The notes beneath the pieces were generated by a model, which searched no databases, had not been told where the DNA came from, and saw only the letters and a list, made by a program, of their open reading frames with translations. A stretch of 64,000 bases of DNA from Rhodococcus sp. 06-235-1A (lineage in GTDB: Bacteria > Actinomycetota > Actinomycetes > Mycobacteriales > Mycobacteriaceae): the NCBI RefSeq assembly GCF_002258785.1, contig NZ_NOYI01000027.1, positions 186,001 to 250,000 of the forward strand. Reading direction: 5' to 3'. The position numbers were made by a program, and so were the translations under genes. Below, piece after piece: positions 15,082 to 24,818 of the stretch; position 1 is the first letter of the stretch, and each line of letters opens with the position of its first letter.

Positions 15082-17151
15082 TCACTCCAGGGAAAGGTGC
15101 CGCCACAGAAATTCGTAGGTCAACGCCGTCTTGAACGCCAACTGCGCATTGTCCGACGCCCCGCCGTGTCCGCCCTCGATGTTCTCGTAGTAGCTCACGT
15201 CGTGCCCGAGTTCGGCCAGCAATGCGGCCATCTTGCGTGCGTGCCCGGGATGGACGCGATCGTCCCGAGTCGACGTGGCGATCAGAATCGGTGGATACCG
15301 ACGCTCGGATGCGGCCACCACGTTCTGGTACGGGGAGTACTGGGAGATGAACTCCCACTCGGCCGGGTCGTCCGGGTTGCCGTACTCGGCCACCCATGAG
15401 GCACCCGCGAGCAATAGGTGGTACCGCTTCATGTCCAGCAATGGAACCTGACATACCAACGCGCCGAACAGCTCCGGGTACTTCGTCACCATGATGCCCA
15501 TCAGTAGGCCGCCGTTGCTACCGCCCTGCGCGGCCAGCTGCTCGGTGGTGGTGATGCCCCGGGTGACGAGGTCGCGTGCGACAGCGGCGAAGTCCTCGTG
15601 CACCAGATGGCGTCCGGCGCGTAGTACCTGGGTGTGCCACGTCGGCCCGTACTCACCGCCACCGCGAATGTTGGCGACGACGTACGTGCCTCCTCGTTCG
15701 AGCCACGCCCGCCCCGTTGCGCCGCTGTAGCCGGGCGTCATCGAGATCTCGAAGCCGCCGTAGCCGTACAGCAATGTCGGGCCAGGGCCGGAATCGGTGC
15801 GGCGCACGACGAAGTAGGGGATGTCGGTGCCGTCGTCGGACCGAGCGAAGAACTGCTCGACCGTCATGCCGTCGGCGTCGAAGAATTCCGGGGCCTGCTT
15901 GAGTACTTCCAGCTCGCCGCCCACCGTGCCCACCAGCAGTGTCGCCGGTGTGAGATAGCCGGACGAGGAGAGGAAGAATTCGTCACCGTTCTCTTCGGCG
16001 TCGGTGCCGATGATCTCGGTGGACGTCAGGTCCGACAACCCGTCGATGGTGGTCGTGTCCCACTCCCTCGTGCGCGTTTTGCGTCCCTCCAGGTACGCAA
16101 AACGCGCACGAGGGGTCAGGACGTGCAGTTGCGTCCGCACGTCCTGCAGCGTCACCAGCAACAGGTGGTTCTCGGTCCAGGCGTACTGGTGCAGTGACGT
16201 GTGCGCATCCGGGGCGAACAGCACGGTGAGAGCTGTTGTGCCGGAAAGGAACTCGTCGAAATCTGCAGCGAGCAGCGCGCCGGCCGGATAGGTTTCGTCG
16301 CCGACCTGCCACGGCGTCATCGTGCGCACCAGCAACCAGTTCTCGTGCACCGAGGTCGACGCATCGGTCGGCGTCGGGATCAGCGTCAAACCGGATCCAT
16401 CGAGCAGGTAGTTCTCGGAGTTGTAGAAGTCGGTGGCACGCTGCACGAAGTCGCGCTCGAAGCCCGGGGTGCGATCGTGCCAGGCGGAGATCGAGATGTC
16501 CTGTGCTTCACCCTCGAAGACGGTCTCGGCCTCGACGAGGGGAGTGCCGCGCCGCCACCGCTTGGTGATCCGCGGGTAGCCCGACTCGGTCAGTGACCCG
16601 TCCCCGAAATCGGTTCCGACGAAGACGGTGTCGGCGTCGATCCAACCGATGTCGGTCTTGGCCTCGGGCAGCGCGAACCCGCCGTCCTCCGGGGCGCGGA
16701 ACGCGCGGGAGTCGATGTCGAATTCACGGACCACCGTCGCGTCGGCCCCACCGCGGGAGAGCGTGATCAGCGCCAGCCGCTGATCGGGGCGCAGTACCTG
16801 GGCCCCGCCCCACACCCAGTTCTCACCCTCGCTCTCGGCCAACGCGTCGACATCGAGCAGCACATCCCACGTAGGATTTTCGGTTCGGTACTCCTCCATC
16901 GTGGTGCGCCGCCAGAGGCCGCGAACATGCTCGGCATCGCGCCAGAAGTTGTAGAGGAAACGACCTCGGCGGCGGGCGTACGGGATTCGTGCATCGGTGT
17001 CGAGAACCTCACGGATGCGGGACTCGGTGGCGTCGAACTCGTCTCCGGACACTGCCTCGGTGGTCACCTCGTTGCGAGAGCGGACCCAATCGAGTGCCTG
17101 CTCGCCGGTGACGTCTTCGAGCCAGAGGTACGGGTCGTCCGAATGTGCCAT
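15082..17151 (-). CDS. Prolyl oligopeptidase family S9 peptidase carrying an in-frame palindromic repeat
   Basis: A 689-residue cytosolic serine peptidase: N-terminal beta-propeller, C-terminal alpha/beta hydrolase with GGSNGG (Ser545), the Asp in TRDDRVHPGHARK and the His in IEGGHGGASDN. It cleaves short peptides, often after proline. Residues 346-363 (from PRARFAYLEG to TRTRE) are encoded by a 46-bp palindrome at 16067-16112 that also occurs between urtA and urtB; they form a basic loop in the propeller that is not expected in the family. The frame is preserved. ATG at 17151 is divergent from lpd with 115 bases between starts. Confidence 0.92.
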   Translation of the reverse strand: MAHSDDPYLWLEDVTGEQALDWVRSRNEVTTEAVSGDEFDATESRIREVLDTDARIPYARRRGRFLYNFWRDAEHVRGLWRRTTMEEYRTENPTWDVLLDVDALAESEGENWVWGGAQVLRPDQRLALITLSRGGADATVVREFDIDSRAFRAPEDGGFALPEAKTDIGWIDADTVFVGTDFGDGSLTESGYPRITKRWRRGTPLVEAETVFEGEAQDISISAWHDRTPGFERDFVQRATDFYNSENYLLDGSGLTLIPTPTDASTSVHENWLLVRTMTPWQVGDETYPAGALLAADFDEFLSGTTALTVLFAPDAHTSLHQYAWTENHLLLVTLQDVRTQLHVLTPRARFAYLEGRKTRTREWDTTTIDGLSDLTSTEIIGTDAEENGDEFFLSSSGYLTPATLLVGTVGGELEVLKQAPEFFDADGMTVEQFFARSDDGTDIPYFVVRRTDSGPGPTLLYGYGGFEISMTPGYSGATGRAWLERGGTYVVANIRGGGEYGPTWHTQVLRAGRHLVHEDFAAVARDLVTRGITTTEQLAAQGGSNGGLLMGIMVTKYPELFGALVCQVPLLDMKRYHLLLAGASWVAEYGNPDDPAEWEFISQYSPYQNVVAASERRYPPILIATSTRDDRVHPGHARKMAALLAELGHDVSYYENIEGGHGGASDNAQLAFKTALTYEFLWRHLSLE
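16067..16112. repeat. 46-bp palindromic repeat inside the S9 peptidase gene
   Basis: Arms CTCGTGCGCGTTTTGCGT (16067-16084) and its exact complement (16095-16112) enclose a 10-base loop; two more bases pair on each side. The same 18-base arms and 10-base loop size recur at 35103-35148. Confidence 0.95.
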
Positions 17152-17266
17152 TCCACAGTTCTAGCAGCAGTCGGACCATCGGGGTGGTCGGTGCCCGGGT
17201 GGCTACCGGCTGGTAACGAAGACCAGGTCGAGACAGCGTCGGACAGCACGACTACGCTGGGGACTC

Positions 17267-18682
17267 GTGACCTCACACTATGACGTCGTTGTCCTCGGAG
17301 CCGGTCCCGGTGGGTACGTCGCTGCTATCCGCGCGGCACAACTCGGACTCAGCACTGCCATCATCGAGAAGAAGTACTGGGGCGGTGTGTGCCTGAACGT
17401 GGGCTGCATCCCCTCGAAGGCCCTTCTCCGTAACGCCGAACTGGCGCACCTCTTCACCAAAGAGGCCAAGCTGTTCGGTATCTCGGGTGAAGCGTCCTTC
17501 GACTTCGGCGCAGCGTTCGACCGCAGCCGCAAGGTTGCCGACGGCCGCGTCAAGGGCATCCACTTCCTGATGAAGAAGAACAAGATCCCCGAGTACGACG
17601 GCAAGGGCACGTTCACCGATGCCAACACCATCGAGGTCGAGCTGACCAAGGGTGGCACCGAGACGATCACGTTCGACAACGCGATCATCGCGACCGGCAG
17701 CACCACCAAGTTGCTCCCGGGCACGGAACTGAGCGAGAACGTCGTCACGTACGAAGAGCAGATCATGACGAAGGACCTGCCGGGTTCGATCCTCATCGTC
17801 GGTGCCGGTGCGATCGGCATGGAGTTCGGCTACGTCCTCAAGAACTACGGAGTCGACGTCACCATCGTCGAGTTCCTCGATCGCGCGCTCCCCAACGAGG
17901 ACAAAGACGTCTCGAAGGAAATCGAGAAGCAGTACAAGAAGCTCGGCGTCAAGATCATGACCGGCGCGGCCGTGCAGAGCATCGACGACGACGGCTCCAA
18001 GGTGACGGTCGCGGTCAAGAACAACAAGTCGGGCGAGACCGAGTCGATCACCGTCGACAAGGTGATGCAGTCCGTCGGTTTCGCGCCTCGCGTCGAGGGC
18101 TTCGGCCTGGAGAAGACCGGCGTCGAGCTCACCGATCGCGGTGCCATCGGCATCACGAACACGATGCAGACCAACGTGCCGCACATCTACGCCATCGGCG
18201 ACGTCACCGCCAAGCTGCAGCTCGCCCACGTGGCCGAGGCACAGGCCGTCGTGGCTGCCGAAACGATCGGCGGCGCAGAGACATTGCCGATCGACGACTA
18301 CCGCATGATGCCGCGTGCGACGTTCTGCCAGCCGCAGGTCGCGAGCTTCGGTCTCACCGAGGACCAGGCTCGCGAAGAAGCGCAGGCGCGCGGATCCGAC
18401 ATCAAGGTGGCGAACTTCCCGTTCGCTGCCAACGGCAAGGCACACGGCTTGGGCGACGCCACCGGCTTCGTCAAGCTCATCGCCGACACCGAGCACGGCG
18501 AGCTTCTCGGCGGCCACCTCATAGGACCGGACGTCTCGGAGCTGCTGCCCGAGCTGACCCTGGCCCAGAAGTGGGACCTCACGGTCAACGAGCTGGCCCG
18601 CAACGTCCACACGCACCCGACGCTGTCGGAGGCTCTGCAGGAAGCGATCCACGGCCTCGCAGGCCACATGATCAACTTCTGA
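17267..18682 (+). CDS. lpd: Dihydrolipoyl dehydrogenase (E3)
   Basis: FAD flavoprotein that reoxidises dihydrolipoamide in pyruvate and 2-oxoglutarate dehydrogenase complexes. FAD-binding GAGPGGYVAAIRAAQLG at residues 11-27, redox-active cysteines Cys42 and Cys47 in the GGVCLNVGCIPSKALL block, NAD-binding VGAGAIGMEFG, and the C-terminal HTHPTLSEALQEA catalytic His-Glu pair. 471 residues is normal. GTG start at 17267. No E1 or E2 gene is adjacent, as for the single shared Lpd of mycobacteria. A strong terminator follows. Confidence 0.97.
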   Translation: MTSHYDVVVLGAGPGGYVAAIRAAQLGLSTAIIEKKYWGGVCLNVGCIPSKALLRNAELAHLFTKEAKLFGISGEASFDFGAAFDRSRKVADGRVKGIHFLMKKNKIPEYDGKGTFTDANTIEVELTKGGTETITFDNAIIATGSTTKLLPGTELSENVVTYEEQIMTKDLPGSILIVGAGAIGMEFGYVLKNYGVDVTIVEFLDRALPNEDKDVSKEIEKQYKKLGVKIMTGAAVQSIDDDGSKVTVAVKNNKSGETESITVDKVMQSVGFAPRVEGFGLEKTGVELTDRGAIGITNTMQTNVPHIYAIGDVTAKLQLAHVAEAQAVVAAETIGGAETLPIDDYRMMPRATFCQPQVASFGLTEDQAREEAQARGSDIKVANFPFAANGKAHGLGDATGFVKLIADTEHGELLGGHLIGPDVSELLPELTLAQKWDLTVNELARNVHTHPTLSEALQEAIHGLAGHMINF

Positions 18683-18698
18683 TCCTCTCCCCGAACAC

Positions 18699-18732
18699 AA
18701 CGGCGGCGACCACTTCGGTGGTCGCCGCCGTT
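18699..18732 (+). terminator. Rho-independent terminator after lpd
   Basis: A 15-bp perfect stem (18699-18713 with 18718-18732), TTCG tetraloop, followed by CGTTTT. It also separates lpd from the converging M48 gene. Confidence 0.9.
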
Positions 18733-18749
18733 CGTTTTGGGTGCTCTGC

Positions 18750-19829
18750 CTACGACTTTCGCCAGTGATCGAAGCGACCCTTGATGTCCGACGCCACGTC
18801 GCCGATTCCGTTGCCGACGGCGTCGACGGCACCGGTGAAGCCGCTACCGATGTCGCGCACCGTCTTGATCAGCGGGTCCTCCGAGGTGTCGAAGTTGTTC
18901 TTGTACGTGCGTGCCGCGTTGCGGAACTCCTCCGACACCTTGGCCTCGTGGTCGGTGGACCTACGCGGGTAGTCGCCTCGTAGCACGGTCGCGTACTCGC
19001 CGCTGTCGACCCACTTCTTCAGCTCGGCGGCGCGGAGCACCGAGAAGGGATGCGAGAGCAGTTCGAGATTGAGCAGCTTGAGCACGCCGTCACGCAGATC
19101 CCCACTGGACTCGTACTCGGCAGCTTGCTCGAGGAATGCGTCGACGTCGATCTCGCTGATGCGTGCGCCGCCCGCCAACTTCAGCTGCACGCGGATCGCG
19201 GTGTGCACATCCTGTCCGCACAGCAATCCCGCTCTGTCACCGGATAATTCGGACTTGCGCTGCCATTCCATCAGGCCGGCGATGACCGCGCGTAGGGCCC
19301 AGCCGCCCACCGGAACCCAGCCGACGGTGCCGGCGAGGCGCATCAGATGCATCAGCACGGTGCGATACACCGCGTGACCGGACAGCGCGTGGCCCAGCTC
19401 GTGTCCGACGACGAATCGCTGCTCCTCGTAGGTCATGATGTCGAGCATGCCGGTGGTCAGGACGATGAACGGGCGGTCCATGCCGATCGTGAACGCGTTG
19501 ACCATGGGCGACTGAACCACGAACAGTTCGGGTGTCTCCTCGGCCCCGAGAATCTGCACGCAGTCGCTGCGTAGATCGTTCAGGTCCTTGAACTGACGAC
19601 CGTCGACGCGCACCGCGGTGGCGAGGTACATCAGGCGATGCTGTCGTTCGCGCAACAGCCCGGACAGCGTGCGCAGAACGGTGTCGAAACCTTTGAGGGT
19701 GCGCAGGGTGACCAGCGCAGCTCGATCCGACGGGTGTTCCCACGTCCGAGAGGAGATGTCGGGGAATTCGATGCGGCTGCGATCCGGAGCGCTTGTCAAT
19801 CTCTTCTCCCAGCGTCGACGAGAATCCAA
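18750..19829 (-). CDS. M48 family zinc metallopeptidase
   Basis: A 359-residue protein with the zinc motif HELGHALSGH (His143, Glu144, His147) and the downstream ELSGDRAGLL that supplies the third zinc ligand Glu. Unlike HtpX it has no strong N-terminal membrane hairpin; the region after the zinc motif (VGWVPVGGWALRAVIAGLM) may be membrane-associated. The tail has a Gly-rich segment resembling small phage-tail-like repeats (DIGSGFTGAVDAVGNG). Probable role in envelope protein quality control; substrate unknown. It is divergent from the mce operon, about 210 bases apart. Confidence 0.87.
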   Translation of the reverse strand: MDSRRRWEKRLTSAPDRSRIEFPDISSRTWEHPSDRAALVTLRTLKGFDTVLRTLSGLLRERQHRLMYLATAVRVDGRQFKDLNDLRSDCVQILGAEETPELFVVQSPMVNAFTIGMDRPFIVLTTGMLDIMTYEEQRFVVGHELGHALSGHAVYRTVLMHLMRLAGTVGWVPVGGWALRAVIAGLMEWQRKSELSGDRAGLLCGQDVHTAIRVQLKLAGGARISEIDVDAFLEQAAEYESSGDLRDGVLKLLNLELLSHPFSVLRAAELKKWVDSGEYATVLRGDYPRRSTDHEAKVSEEFRNAARTYKNNFDTSEDPLIKTVRDIGSGFTGAVDAVGNGIGDVASDIKGRFDHWRKS

Positions 19830-20038
19830 AGTATCAGTAAAGGGGGCGAGCGGTCCGAACCCGAATCATGAAGCAGTGCTGGCGATTCTGTGAACACTCA
19901 TAGCTCTGCAAGTGATGAAAACGTCACCTTGCCGTCGACCAGCTGATACTTTCCCTTTTCGACGCACCGAGGGGTTCGGCGCGTGCTGCGAGCGCAACCG
20001 CACGTGCCTCGCGTTGTCCACCTGGGGGGTCAGCCGAG

Positions 20039-20854
20039 TTGGCGATCCGATCGAGCCTCACCGGAACCGCAGGGTCCCGTGTGGTCTCCGGATTCCGGAC
20101 GTTCGGGCGCGCTCTGGAGCTGGCACTCGATGCGTTCGTGCATCTGGTCGTCGACATCGTTCGCCTCCGACATCCGTGGCGCGACTCGATCGATCAGGCG
20201 TGGTTCGTGGTGACCGTGACCGCGGTTCCCGCCATCCTCGTCTCGATTCCGTTCGGGGTGATCGTCTCGGTGCAGGTCGGCTCGCTCACCGATCAGATCG
20301 GTGCCACCTCGATTGCCGGGGCCGCGGGCGGCCTCGGGGTGATCCGCCAGGGTGCGCCGATCGTCGCCGCACTACTTCTCGGTGGGGCTGCCGGTTCGGC
20401 CATAGCCGCAGATCTGGGATCGCGGACGATCCGCGACGAGATCGACGCACTGAAGACCATGGGCATCGACCCGGTGCGACGCCTCGTCGTGCCCCGGTTG
20501 GCGGCGATTCTCTTCGTGGCACCGCTGCTGTGCATCCTGATCGTCTTCATGGGTATCACCGCCGGCTACCTGATCAACGTCGGATTCCAGGGCGGCACCC
20601 CGGGCAGCTACATCTCCTCGTTCGCCTCCTTCGCCTCCGTCGGCGATCTGGTGGTGGCCCTGATCAAGACCGAGATCTTCGGGGTCATCGTGGTGATCGT
20701 CGCGTGCCAACGCGGATTCGCTGCTGTCGACGGTCCGCGTGGAGTTGCCAACGCCGTCAACGCCGCCGTCGTCATCGGGGTGATCTCGGCCTTCGCGGTC
20801 AACGTGGTCATCACGCAACTGGTCGCGATGTTCATGCCGCAGAAGCTCGGATAG
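20039..20854 (+). CDS. yrbEA: YrbE/MlaE-type ABC permease subunit A of the mce operon
   Basis: A 271-residue MlaE-family integral membrane protein with five to six hydrophobic segments. The conserved core reads IVAALLLGGAAGSAIAADLG followed by TIRDEIDALKTMGIDP, the coupling helix that contacts the MceG/MlaF ATPase. It and the next gene form the permease of the Mce lipid importer. The TTG at 20039 is a likely but weak start. The ~200 bases upstream hold the operon promoter; I see only an imperfect GTGA/TCAC dyad near 19912-19927 there. Confidence 0.92.
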   Translation: MAIRSSLTGTAGSRVVSGFRTFGRALELALDAFVHLVVDIVRLRHPWRDSIDQAWFVVTVTAVPAILVSIPFGVIVSVQVGSLTDQIGATSIAGAAGGLGVIRQGAPIVAALLLGGAAGSAIAADLGSRTIRDEIDALKTMGIDPVRRLVVPRLAAILFVAPLLCILIVFMGITAGYLINVGFQGGTPGSYISSFASFASVGDLVVALIKTEIFGVIVVIVACQRGFAAVDGPRGVANAVNAAVVIGVISAFAVNVVITQLVAMFMPQKLG

Positions 20855-20867
20855 GGGACAGACTTCG

Positions 20868-21740
20868 ATGGCAACTCCGTCTCGGTATGCGCCGCGCGGC
20901 ACCCTCCATGCCGGCAGGTACGTCCGTCGACTCGGGCGTATTCCCGGTTCGATGCTGCAGTCGCTGGGGCATCAGCTGACCTTCTGCATCCAGGTGCTCG
21001 CCGCTATTCCGCACACACTCCGCTCGTACCGCAGGCAGATGATGCTGATCCTCAGCGACATCACCTGGGGCAGCGGAGCTCTCGTCGTGGGCGGCGGAAC
21101 GGTCTCGGTACTCGTGGTGCTCGGCATCGCGGTCGGTGCCTCCATCGGGATCGAGGGGTTCAACAGCCTGGGCATGGTGGGCATGGAACCGTTGACCGGC
21201 TTCGTCTCGGCCTACGCCAGTACCCGTGAACTCGCGCCGATGGTCGCGGCCATCGGATTCGCCGCCCAGGCAGGTTGCAGGATGACGGCCGAGATCGGGG
21301 CGATGCGCATCTCGGAGGAGATCGATGCACTCGAAGCGCAGGGCATTCGCTCGATTCCTTTCGTCGTCACCACGCGTGTCATCGCAGGAATCATCACCAT
21401 CGTTCCGCTGTACCTTCTGACGCTGATCCTCAGTTACGTTGCGTGCCAAGTGGTTGTCGGCGTCTTCAACGGCCAGTCGTCCGGCACCTACGACCACTAC
21501 TTCACAGCGTTCCTACAGCCGATGGACGTGGTGTGGTCGCTGCTCAAGGCGACGGTATTCGTCATCACCATCATCCTGATTCACGGCTACCAGGGCTACT
21601 ACGCGTCCGGCGGGCCGGAAGGCGTAGGGCGTGCGTCGGGGCGGGCCATTCGCGCGAGCCTGATCGCCGTCGTCGTGCTGGACATGATCCTCACCATCGT
21701 GTTGTGGGGATTCGATTCGGGGATAAGGATTTCGGGGTAG
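20868..21740 (+). CDS. yrbEB: YrbE/MlaE-type ABC permease subunit B of the mce operon
   Basis: A 290-residue MlaE-family permease. The motif FAAQAGCRMTAEIGAMRISEE precedes EIDALEAQGIRS, matching the family coupling region. The Arg-rich N-terminus (MATPSRYAPRG and following) is cytoplasmic; about six hydrophobic segments follow. It begins 13 bases after yrbEA and ends 2 bases before mceA, so it is co-transcribed. With YrbEA it forms the heterodimeric permease to which the Mce hexamer docks. Confidence 0.92.
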   Translation: MATPSRYAPRGTLHAGRYVRRLGRIPGSMLQSLGHQLTFCIQVLAAIPHTLRSYRRQMMLILSDITWGSGALVVGGGTVSVLVVLGIAVGASIGIEGFNSLGMVGMEPLTGFVSAYASTRELAPMVAAIGFAAQAGCRMTAEIGAMRISEEIDALEAQGIRSIPFVVTTRVIAGIITIVPLYLLTLILSYVACQVVVGVFNGQSSGTYDHYFTAFLQPMDVVWSLLKATVFVITIILIHGYQGYYASGGPEGVGRASGRAIRASLIAVVVLDMILTIVLWGFDSGIRISG

Positions 21741-21742
21741 CG

Positions 21743-22783
21743 ATGGCCGTGTTCGAAGATCTGTCCGGACGGTCGGCGGGGCCGGCGACCCTGAGGGCGC
21801 GCGGTCTGATCGTTCTCGCCGTGATCACGGTGGTGGCAGTGTTGCTCACCGCATACGCCACAGGGTATTTCGAGTCGAGGTTCGCGCTCACCATCGATGC
21901 AGCGACCGTCGGCGACGGTCTCGCTCCCGGTGCCGAGGTTAAGTTCCGAGGACTGGCCATCGGAACCGTCGAGGAGATAGAGACTCTCGGGTTCGGTCGG
22001 CAACGGCTCGAACTGTCCATCGACGGGGCCCAATCGGCTGAGTTGACCGATACTCTGCAGGCTCAGTTCACCTCGTCCAACGTCTTCGGGTCGACGGCCA
22101 TCGAGCTGATCTCCGACGGCACAGGCGGAGCCCTTCCGGAGAACTCGACGCTCACCATTGCGCCAGATAGTGCCAATGTCACTGTCACCAGTGTCTTTCG
22201 GCGAGTCGCGGCATTGACCGAGGTGCTCGACACGGACCAGGTGCAACACCTGAGGGACCTGCTGGCTCGGATCTCCTCGGACGTGTCGGAAAGCCTGAAG
22301 CCGTACTTCGACACCGCCCGCATGCTCACCGAGAATCAGATCGATCCGCTGTCGCTCAAGTTGCATCGCGGCGGCGAACTGGGACAGGGCATCGACGATC
22401 TCATACCGCCGCTGCTGGATCTTGTGGTGGGAGTAGTGGACAACAGTGCCTACTACGAGCCGATGGACAACAGAACCCGCACTCTCGACGCGATCGACGG
22501 GCTGAGTTATCAATTGCTTGTTCCGTTGGGCAAGTTGCTCGAGACGAACAACCCGGACCTGACGAAGCTGCTCTCGACGACGCTCGACCTGTTGGTACCG
22601 ATCACCGCCTCGCTCGGCACGCTTGCTCCGGCATACGACCGGGTCCCGACGGTGATCGACGGGGTGTCCGATGCGTTCCCGATAGTCGACGGTGCGCCGC
22701 AACTACAGCTCGACGTCATCGTGCGCACCATGCCGAACATGGCGAGCGCAGTGTCCGCGTACGAAAGCCAGGGGGAGCGGTGA
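21743..22783 (+). CDS. mceA: MceA family protein
   Basis: A 346-residue MCE protein: one N-terminal signal-anchor helix (LIVLAVITVVAVLLTAYATG), one MCE/MlaD beta domain with GLAPGAEVKFRGLAIGTVEE, then a long helical domain (about 130-346). Mce subunits A-F form a hexameric periplasmic tunnel carrying lipids such as fatty acids or sterols from the mycomembrane to the YrbE permease. The ATG at 21743 lies 2 bases after yrbEB. The protein is somewhat shorter than many MceA (about 400-450) because its C-terminal tail is reduced. Confidence 0.9.
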   Translation: MAVFEDLSGRSAGPATLRARGLIVLAVITVVAVLLTAYATGYFESRFALTIDAATVGDGLAPGAEVKFRGLAIGTVEEIETLGFGRQRLELSIDGAQSAELTDTLQAQFTSSNVFGSTAIELISDGTGGALPENSTLTIAPDSANVTVTSVFRRVAALTEVLDTDQVQHLRDLLARISSDVSESLKPYFDTARMLTENQIDPLSLKLHRGGELGQGIDDLIPPLLDLVVGVVDNSAYYEPMDNRTRTLDAIDGLSYQLLVPLGKLLETNNPDLTKLLSTTLDLLVPITASLGTLAPAYDRVPTVIDGVSDAFPIVDGAPQLQLDVIVRTMPNMASAVSAYESQGER

Positions 22784-23784
22784 TCAAAGTGAGCGGAACC
22801 GTCGTCAAGCTGGTGGTGTTCACGGTCGTGATCGTGCTGTGCGCATACGTGATCGTCGCGGCGTTGAGAACGCCGGTAGGCGGTGAGAAGTCCTACTACA
22901 CAGCGACCTTCGACGATGTATCGGGGTTGTACGAGGGCGACGACGTTCGTATGTCCGGGGTGCAGATCGGCAAGGTCGAGTCGATCGAGCTCGACGGCTC
23001 ACTGGCCACGGTGTCGATGGAGATCGAGTCCTCTCGGTCGGTGTACGAGACAACGCACGCAGCCGTCAGATACCAGAATCTGCTCGGTCAGCGGTACGTC
23101 GAACTGGTGCAATCGGGGTCCGATTCCGGGCTGCTGCTTCCTGCCGGTTCCACCATTGCGCTCGAGAACACGGTCCCGTCGTTCGACATCACCGAGCTGT
23201 TCAACGGTTTCCAGCCGATCTTCGACACATTGGACACCGACCAGCTGAACCTGTTCGCGGAGAACATCCTTCGGATGGTGCAGGGCGACGGCAGCGGAAT
23301 AGCGCCGGTGTTGAGAGACATCGATACGATCACCACCTTCGCCACCCAACGTGAGGCGATCATCGCCCTGCTCATCGACAACCTGGGACGCATCTCCTCG
23401 ACCATCGGCGGAAAGTCGGCTTCGGTGGCGAGCCTCGTAGAACAGTTGACCGCGCTGGTATCGCGATTGAGTACCGAGATGGATCGTGTCCTGTCTTCCC
23501 TCGACCACACCAATTACGGCTTCGGCCCACTGGTCGGACTGGGCGAGCAATTGCGCGACGCCTACGACGGCGGATACGCCCCGATCGACGGCATGCTTCG
23601 ACGCTTGATACCGCAGACCGATCAGGTGACCGAGATCCTGGCGCTGACCCCGTCGTTGCTGACCGGATTGAACCAGCGCATCCCGGAACCGGGACAGACC
23701 TACTCGTGTAGTCGAGGGCAGCAGGACATACCGGGAATCGGCCGGATCGTTCTCGGCAATCAGAACTTGGTGGTGTGCCGATGA
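22780..23784 (+). CDS. mceB: MceB family protein
   Basis: A 334-residue MCE subunit: N-terminal helix (LVVFTVVIVLCAYVIVAAL), MCE domain with GLYEGDDVRMSGVQIGKVES, helical region, and a C-terminal Cys pair (YSCSRG, VVCR) typical of MceB. GTG start overlaps the mceA stop by 4 bases (GTGA) behind GGGGGAG. Part of the six-subunit lipid tunnel. Confidence 0.9.
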   Translation: MIKVSGTVVKLVVFTVVIVLCAYVIVAALRTPVGGEKSYYTATFDDVSGLYEGDDVRMSGVQIGKVESIELDGSLATVSMEIESSRSVYETTHAAVRYQNLLGQRYVELVQSGSDSGLLLPAGSTIALENTVPSFDITELFNGFQPIFDTLDTDQLNLFAENILRMVQGDGSGIAPVLRDIDTITTFATQREAIIALLIDNLGRISSTIGGKSASVASLVEQLTALVSRLSTEMDRVLSSLDHTNYGFGPLVGLGEQLRDAYDGGYAPIDGMLRRLIPQTDQVTEILALTPSLLTGLNQRIPEPGQTYSCSRGQQDIPGIGRIVLGNQNLVVCR

Positions 23785-24818
23785 ACGGGCCGCAGAGATC
23801 TCCGCGTCGGACCGTCCGCAAGGGTGTTCGCGACGAGCAGTCCGAGAACCGCAAGCATCTGATCTGGGGTGTCCTCGGTACGCTCGTGGCCGCGGTGCTG
23901 TTGCTGGGAGCAGGCGCGGTGTACGCCGTGCCGTTCGGCGAGCGGACCTACCTTGCGCATTTCGGCTCGTCCGGTGGCCTCGCGGCAGGTGACGAGATCA
24001 GATTGGCCGGGATCGCCGTCGGCACCGTACGCACAGTGGCGCTAGCCGGTGACCACGTCGATATCACGTTCGGTGTGGACCGCGATGTCTTCGTCGGTGA
24101 TACCTCCAGTCTCTCGGTGCAATTGCTGACTCCGATCGGTGGGCACTACATCAAGCTCGTGTCCACCGGCGAGGCACCTCTCGGCGATACCCCCATTCCG
24201 ACGGAACGCACCAAGACCCCGTTCGACCTCTCGAAGACACTCGAGCAAGTAACGCCGTTGGTCCGCGACATCGACGGCTCGACGCTGCGCGCGACCATCG
24301 CCGAAGTGGACGCAGCACTGACCGTCCAGCCGGAGTCGACTCGCCGGGTGGTCGACAATCTCACTGCACTCACCGATCTGATCGCTCAGCGTTCCGATCA
24401 GCTCGAACGAGGTCTGGCGGTATCCGACGAGTACACCGCGGCTCTGTCCTCCGATCAGCTGATGCTCGACGAGTTGGTGCGACAGTTGGGGACTCTGACG
24501 AAGGGCTTCGGTGACAAGCGCACGGACGTGGTCAGTGCATTCGATCTCTTGAAGCGCCTGTTCGCGCTGTTCCACCGGCCCCTGATGGCGTACGAGGAGG
24601 GCATCGAGCCTTCGGTGGTTCAGCTGGAGGAGATAGTGCAGAAGGTCTTCGCGCAATTCGGCGACTTCGATGCGGCGCTGACCCAGGTCAAGACCGCCTC
24701 CGACCAGATCGGCGCATTGGTGGCACACGGTGACGCCGATGGGGCGGTGGTCGACCAGTCTCAGAGCGTCGTCACCGGCGCGGGCGTGTGCATTCCGCTT
24801 CCGGGAAGGACATGCTGA
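23781..24818 (+). CDS. mceC: MceC family protein
   Basis: A 345-residue MCE subunit with a basic N-terminus, one membrane helix (WGVLGTLVAAVLLLGAGAVY), an MCE domain (GLAAGDEIRLAGIAVGTVRT) and a helical C-terminal domain ending in a Cys-rich tail (VCIPLPGRTC). ATG at 23781 overlaps the mceB stop (ATGA). Confidence 0.9.
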   Translation: MNGPQRSPRRTVRKGVRDEQSENRKHLIWGVLGTLVAAVLLLGAGAVYAVPFGERTYLAHFGSSGGLAAGDEIRLAGIAVGTVRTVALAGDHVDITFGVDRDVFVGDTSSLSVQLLTPIGGHYIKLVSTGEAPLGDTPIPTERTKTPFDLSKTLEQVTPLVRDIDGSTLRATIAEVDAALTVQPESTRRVVDNLTALTDLIAQRSDQLERGLAVSDEYTAALSSDQLMLDELVRQLGTLTKGFGDKRTDVVSAFDLLKRLFALFHRPLMAYEEGIEPSVVQLEEIVQKVFAQFGDFDAALTQVKTASDQIGALVAHGDADGAVVDQSQSVVTGAGVCIPLPGRTC

